Of a DNA stretch of 64,000 nt, positions 60,801 through 64,000 are shown in pieces (positions within the stretch are counted from its first letter, which is position 1; each line of letters starts with the position of its first letter). The DNA comes from Luidia sarsii (lineage: Eukaryota > Echinodermata > Asteroidea > Paxillosida > Luidiidae), in contig OX465110.1 in the NCBI GenBank assembly GCA_949987565.1, forward strand, positions 11,792,363 through 11,856,362. Reading direction: 5' to 3'. The notes under the pieces are model-generated. The model was given only the letters and a program-made list of their open reading frames with translations. It was not told the DNA's origin and made no database searches. Position numbers and translations under genes: made by a program.

Positions 60801-63800
60801 CCAGCTTTTATTGCCTCAACCGCAATGGATTAATGTCCAATTACAGAGTGCAAGACAGTTAGTACCGCCCATGAAGATTCCTGACGCTAGAATCCTGATT
60901 GTTATTAATGGAATTTCCTTTATCTTCCTAGATAGAGGGGCCATTTTTAATTTGAGAACTTTCAATGCGAAGTGAATAAGAAAATCAGTGGCCATCTATT
61001 ACGATTGAATATTTGATCAAAAAAGCATTTGGAGGTTTGGATAGTAAATGATTTAGCCCTATTCCGCACATGGGTAGGTTTCCATCATATCTGAATACTG
61101 AAGGTTGTATGTGAAGTATAGGCCTAATGCCATACTTGTAGCATCAAAACGCTTTCAAAAGTGCTCAAGAAGGTGTACTTTCTTTACATTCTATGGAACT
61201 GTACTTGACTCCTATTCTTTGACCTGAAAGTTCTTGCCTTACCTTCCAGTTGTAATGGCCATTTTGTCCATAGCTTGTAACTCTTCCATTGCTGATAAGA
61301 AAGACACAGTCCATGCCCATCTTGCTATGGAGTACACTAGCTCCCAACAAATGATTGAGGATACCGGACCGCTTAGCAACACTAAACAAAATGCAAACCA
61401 TCAACAAGAACTCATCCAATCACGAATACCGGTAACTGCTTGTTCAAAAACATGTACCAGTATTTAAAAAAACAATTGTCAATTTCAATATTCATCTGCA
61501 AGCTGGTTTTTAATTCAGTCTCTTGACTGCTATAAACAGTCAAATAACCAGCATTAATAATAAAAACAACAATAATAATACTTTGATCAGCAAAAGCAAT
61601 GATAATGTGTAAGACTCTCACCTCTGTACACAAAGTGGAGCTACAGCAAGATTCAGATTCTCTTTCACTTGCATCTTCCTTCCAAAGAAAGATTCTGAAA
61701 AGACAGAGCACAAAACACAATATAAGTACATATTGCAATTTGCCCCCAAACAGACTCTCATGACAATGGATCAAAAACCAACAGACTTCTCCCACATGAT
61801 ATCAATAGAGTAGCCTAAGAGCTCCATAATTAATGTCCCATTTTCACTGGACTCATGGTTAAGAAAGTAAGTAAGAAAGCTGGCAATATAACAGCCCATG
61901 AGGAAGCTGTGTGTGACCTTTAACGTTACCTTAAGTCCACAATAGCTTGCAAAATAAAACCACCTGAAATCTGCCATCACAAATAGAAGAAGTTTGATTG
62001 TGGAGTAGCATGTATACAGAAACCATGCACAGCATATGTGTGCTGTTGTGGTACATTGCAGACTGACAATTGACTGGATGCGTTTTTTTACAGGCATTTT
62101 ACTGAGTCACATGTTTCCACTAGACTGAACGACTCGGGCAAAGTATAGTCAAAGTTACCTAGTCACATTCAAAAGTAATCAATGGGTAAATGGGAAAAGT
62201 AACCATTGTCTTGCTGAGTCTCAGTGAGTATTACAAAATGAAGTCCACTTGAAACAAGAGGGTAATTTCTGGCAATGGGCAGCCTGTGTGATATGTATTT
62301 ATAACTCAGCACATTGCAGTATAAGCATTCCTTTAGCTTACATGGGTTGACCCAGGCTGAAATAGTGCCCAGTATCTCTGCATTCATGCCAAGTAATTTC
62401 AGTAGTAATGGCGTCCAATCACAATTTCATAAAGTCATACAATTGGTTGTAACTCAACTCACAAGGGGTAATCAACTGTCGACGCTATATAGGTCCTACA
62501 GTTTCCATGCATCAGTATTAAACTGCATTATGTTGATTTCAATTCAGGATGAGTTTGGTAAAAACCATCCACAGGACACATACAGGGATAAATGAAAAAA
62601 TATGTAATGAAAACATCTACAGAAAAGTTGGAATAGTTTGCAATATGTGCTAAACAACACAGGTAGCTATGACATGCATATGCCCTGAATTCAGGCTCTT
62701 CAACATGTCAGAAGATGTGGCCAGCAAGACTTCTACCATTAGTACACCAAGGATGAAAAAACAACAACAGTACAGCAATTTGAAATACCTGAAAAGGAGT
62801 CCATGTAGTCATTGGCTGTGCAGATTGATCCATTGAATAACAGTGTTTGAGGTGGGATGCCAGACTTGACAACAGCCATGCAATTATCCACGTGATCTTC
62901 ATCTAATGTAAAATGAGCTGTAAGAAAGCAATGATAGGACAACAATATTCATGTATTCATCTTGCAGCTGCATACACTATTTGGGCAGGCCACCATCTAC
63001 TGGCTGATCTCAGGTGCTAGACCTCTGGTATCATAAACCAGAAAGCAGGGTTCAAGTCCTGCTCCAGTAAAATAAAAATATACAATTTTAATAAAAGATT
63101 TTGAAAAATGACAAAGAAAATGTTGACTGGACCTCTGTTTTGTGCATATCAGCATTCTTCCAGCCCCTAGATGGTGACCTCCCAAATAGTCAGAAGCAAT
63201 TCAGCAAGTCAGAAGCAATTCAGCAAGTCAGAAGCAATTCAACCATTAATTGCCATATATCTCCAGGGATCACACCCCCGCTTTCATTCAGATGCAAACA
63301 AACAATTGTTGTAAACCTGGCTATGGCAGCTCGGGGATCACACAAAGTGGATGCAGAGGTCTCAGGTTCAAGTCCCGGTCCAGTCAAAGTTTTCTTTGCC
63401 ATTTTACCAACTTGTTAATATCCAAGTATTAAAAAGGAATTTCCATTGCAAGGTAATCACACAAAGATTACATTGGAAAAAAGGTCTCAATATTACCACA
63501 AATTGTATTTGTTTGTGATTACAGTGATAAAATTATCCAGTGTCTACTGGTAATTATACAGTGCCTACTGGTAAATATCCGGTATCTACTGGTAAATATC
63601 TGGTATCTAAAGGTAAATATCCGGTACCTAGTGGTAATTATGCAGTGTGTACTAGTAATTACCAGTAGGTTTTTTTTTAAGCCCAAAACATACTGAACTG
63701 ACGTGGATGGTGTTTATACTGTATTCAATCATGACAGTAGTAAACATCATACAGGTGTACATGTAGTTACCTCTCACTTGATCTACTACATCATTGCTGT

Positions 63801-63888
63801 CCACATCTGCATGCGTAACTGCACCATCAGTGATCAGCTTTAGTCTGGTTAATGGTCTGCCTCTTGCTAGATCCAGAATTTCAATACC
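54638..63888 (-). CDS. FG-GAP repeat type I membrane protein, DEX1-like (3' part, gene span)
   Basis: Seven minus-strand exons (63771-63888, 62789-62902, 61622-61694, 61243-61381, 55754-55894, 55399-55592, 54638-54818) splice with perfect phase continuity to give 319 C-terminal residues; the 5' exons lie past the right edge. Calcium-loop-like FG-GAP signatures are DVDSNDVVD (residues 28-36) and DFNSDGYND (244-252). A single transmembrane helix (about 271-293, AYWSTAIIGLCLIATVLGL) is followed by a 26-residue acidic tail ending NERR. Extracellular beta-propeller repeats, one helix near the C-terminus and a short tail match the DEX1-like architecture of plants, protists and some invertebrates. 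DEX1 itself is needed for plant exine formation; the animal role is unknown. The DEX1 link is inferred from layout, not alignment. Confidence 0.85.
55399..55592 (-). CDS. FG-GAP membrane protein exon with calcium-loop motif
   Basis: It runs from an acceptor ending GTCAG to donor GTGAGG. It encodes VANYFAFTGQNAAVLVGWDS and SAPIVIADFNSDGYNDVIVQ. The D-x-N-x-D-G-x-x-D spacing is the FG-GAP metal-binding loop. The exon begins in phase 0 and ends after two codon bases. Confidence 0.9.
55754..55894 (-). CDS. FG-GAP membrane protein exon (47 codons)
   Basis: It is a phase 0-0 exon between acceptor TTTTCTAG and donor GTAAGG. It reads VDTIAKWNDVKTVFKSRHYF then FQPGIWKTALQVYGKM. It has no methionine start and is recognised by splice sites, an open frame and phase. 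It is probably part of a propeller blade. Confidence 0.82.
56550..56600 (-). repeat. tail fragment of the PLE-type repeat
   Basis: The minus strand reads GCCAGTTGGGTCAGTAAACA then GTTTGCAACATTTG, the conserved tail seen at 44190 and 3600. No hammerhead-like head is attached. Confidence 0.5.
56842..57495. mobile_element. inverted-repeat element with 82-bp termini
   Basis: The ends at 56842-56923 and 57414-57495 are inverted repeats over 82 bp with about six mismatches, beginning CGCAGTGGCTATTGTTACG. Each end also contains a small palindrome (GTTACGGCNGCCGTAAC-like). The interior shows no transposase and no clear target duplication was found. It is a MITE-like DNA element of unassigned superfamily. 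Confidence 0.7.
58373..58613 (+). repeat. left LTR-like direct repeat
   Basis: It is about 90 percent identical by eye to 59707-59949. It contains a TATA box (TATATAA, 58417-58423) and a near-palindromic RFX/X-box-like site, GTTGCTTAGCAAC (58441-58453). It lacks the TGTGACCAGTCACA start seen just before the right copy, so its 5' end may be truncated. Confidence 0.75.
58617..59159 (+). CDS. Lin-28/Y-box type cold-shock domain frame in LTR cassette
   Basis: After a stop at 58611 the frame runs open to 59159. Residues encoded at about 58644-58840 form a cold-shock domain: KGYGFVTPDD (RNP1), DVFVYHSTIYMDGFRSL (RNP2 and the loop) and a terminal VTGPNG. The GFRSL...VEF...KG...VTGP pattern is that of Lin-28 more than of Y-box proteins. 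A basic stretch (RGRKRKRSR) follows. Cold-shock domains bind single-stranded nucleic acid. The first beta strand lacks the usual KWF, and no ATG precedes the domain, so a start was lost or lies elsewhere. The last 50 or so codons are probably out of frame after an indel. Confidence 0.6.
   Translation, partial: VAVPRPLQVSDVCKGYGFVTPDDSSEDVFVYHSTIYMDGFRSLDDNEVVEFVYKISDKGRRAVIVTGPNGCKCRGRKRKRSRHGKGDSVKVSTPKQSVGRALTLEWKQTVESTASPASSSPTTYRFRKEETRATTLTRWMRQHWLCSLHPQKATQRISIRLPLQEEPEQLGQTSRPRAPT
58949..59578 (+). pseudogene. retrotransposon-like acidic C-terminal frame
   Basis: This frame is open from 58949 to TAA 59576-59578, minus one relative to the cold-shock frame. It encodes an Asp/Glu/Ser/Thr-rich stretch and then RPNPVRRSTRSSAGKHANPH, a pattern common just after the integrase in Ty3/Gypsy polyproteins (RRSTR...NP). 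It probably continued the cold-shock frame before an indel at about 58950-59030; a frameshift device cannot be excluded. Confidence 0.45.
59707..59949 (+). repeat. right LTR-like direct repeat
   Basis: It is the partner of 58373-58613, with the same TATATAA (59747-59753) and GTTGCTTAGCAAC (59777-59789). The retroviral-type start TGTGACCAGTCACA lies just upstream (59694). The 3' border is unclear because similarity ends at GATTTCTAG without a terminal CA. Confidence 0.75.
61243..61381 (-). CDS. FG-GAP membrane protein exon (46 codons)
   Basis: The acceptor TTTGTTTAG and donor GTAAGG bracket VAKRSGILNHLLGASVLHSK and CVFLISNGRVTSYGQNGHYNW, which look like beta-propeller strands. The first base completes a Ser codon; it ends in phase 0. 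Confidence 0.87.
61622..61694 (-). CDS. FG-GAP membrane protein exon (73 bp)
   Basis: It is a small exon between acceptor GTCTTTTCAG and donor GTGAGA. In the frame set by its neighbours it reads SFFGRKMQVKENLNLAVAPL followed by CVQ. It is accepted for its good splice sites and exact phase fit on both sides. Confidence 0.75.
62789..62902 (-). CDS. FG-GAP membrane protein exon (114 bp)
   Basis: The acceptor TTACATTAG and donor GTATTT bracket EDHVDNCMAVVKSGIPPQTL and FNGSICTANDYMDSFS. The single-base overlaps on each side (GAT and GAA codons) fit both neighbours. NGS is a possible N-glycosylation site. Confidence 0.85.
62975..63410. repeat. tRNA-derived SINE-like pieces in an intron
   Basis: Three pieces of the family seen at 46.9 and 47.2 kb. 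A forward piece holds GGGTTCAAGTCCTGC at about 63050. A reversed piece at about 63165-63190 holds CCAGCCCCTAGATGGTGACC. A second forward piece holds CAGGTTCAAGTCCCGG at about 63363. Only B-box-like words remain clear. Confidence 0.5.
63189..63242. repeat. 19-bp tandem repeat, about three copies
   Basis: The unit GTCAGAAGCAATTCAGCAA is repeated nearly perfectly; the last copy diverges (AATTCAACC). It lies inside the SINE-like cluster. Confidence 0.85.
63538..63669. repeat. 24-25-bp minisatellite, about five copies
   Basis: Diverged units of the form CTACTGGTAAATATCCGGTA are arrayed next to the first in-window exon of the FG-GAP gene. No function is implied. Confidence 0.8.
63771..63888 (-). 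CDS. FG-GAP membrane protein, first exon in window
   Basis: The acceptor TCCTTTGCAG and donor GTAACT bracket GIEILDLARGRPLTRLKLI and DGAVTHADVDSNDVVDQVR. The D-x-D-x-N-D-x-x-D pattern is an FG-GAP-type metal loop. It starts in phase 0, so upstream coding exons must lie beyond 64000. Confidence 0.88.
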
Positions 63889-64000
63889 CTGCAAAGGATA
63901 GCATGTATTCAAAGACTGTTATCAATGTATATTCACATACTGTATAATAGGTTAGGGACTGTTACTGAGGAATTTCAAAAGAATTTCAATCCTTCAGAAA

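Larger units (their letters stand above)
55895..61242 (-). other. large intron of the FG-GAP gene, filled by nested elements
   Basis: This 5.3-kb intron is several times longer than the gene's neighbouring introns. It contains the 654-bp inverted-repeat element (56842-57495), the TTAA-flanked element copy 2 (57902-60553) and, inside the latter, the LTR-flanked cold-shock-domain cassette (58373-59949). No further exon of the host gene is evident, and the flanking exons join in phase 0 without one. Confidence 0.7.

Overview
This is a eukaryotic, intron-rich, AT-rich window, most likely from a marine invertebrate deuterostome (echinoderm, hemichordate or amphioxus type). The reasons are multi-exon genes with GT-AG introns of 0.6-25 kb, a metazoan-specific transcriptional corepressor gene, a Penelope-like retroelement, and dense GTACAT-type palindromic repeats. 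The exact species cannot be read from the sequence. Nearly all the long open frames are noise; the real coding sequence lies in two split genes.

Gene 1 (+ strand) is an MTG/ETO/Nervy-family corepressor (RUNX1T1/CBFA2T family). Nine exons from 33028 to 46232 join with consistent phases. They encode the TAFH/NHR1 domain, the NHR2 oligomerisation helix, the NHR3 helix and a complete MYND zinc finger. Two short upstream pieces (8451-8486 and 19882-19948) have splice sites and phases that would fit exon 33028 and may be alternative 5' exons.

Gene 2 (- strand) is the 3' end of a type I membrane protein with FG-GAP/beta-propeller repeats, resembling the DEX1 (DEFECTIVE IN EXINE FORMATION 1) architecture. 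Seven phase-consistent exons run from 63888 down to the stop at 54638; the 5' part lies beyond the right edge. The two genes are convergent, with about 8.4 kb between their stop codons.

The rest is introns and intergenic DNA filled with mobile-element remains. (a) Two relics of a Penelope-like element with a GIY-YIG endonuclease end lie at about 43.0-44.1 kb and 53.1-54.0 kb. A dispersed repeat at about nine sites looks like the minimalist hammerhead-ribozyme motif known from these elements; one PLE copy ends in this motif and is bounded by a 15-bp target duplication. (b) Three copies of a TTAA-flanked inverted-repeat element occur; one carries a 30-bp minisatellite with four perfect CRE sites, and another is split by an LTR-flanked cassette. 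(c) That cassette (58373-59949) has about 240-bp LTR-like repeats around a Lin-28-type cold-shock domain reading frame and a retrotransposon-like acidic tail, and is the most unusual object here. (d) Several other inverted-repeat elements, a tRNA-like foldback and minisatellites are present. No bacterial-type operons, rRNA, functional tRNA or CRISPR arrays are seen.
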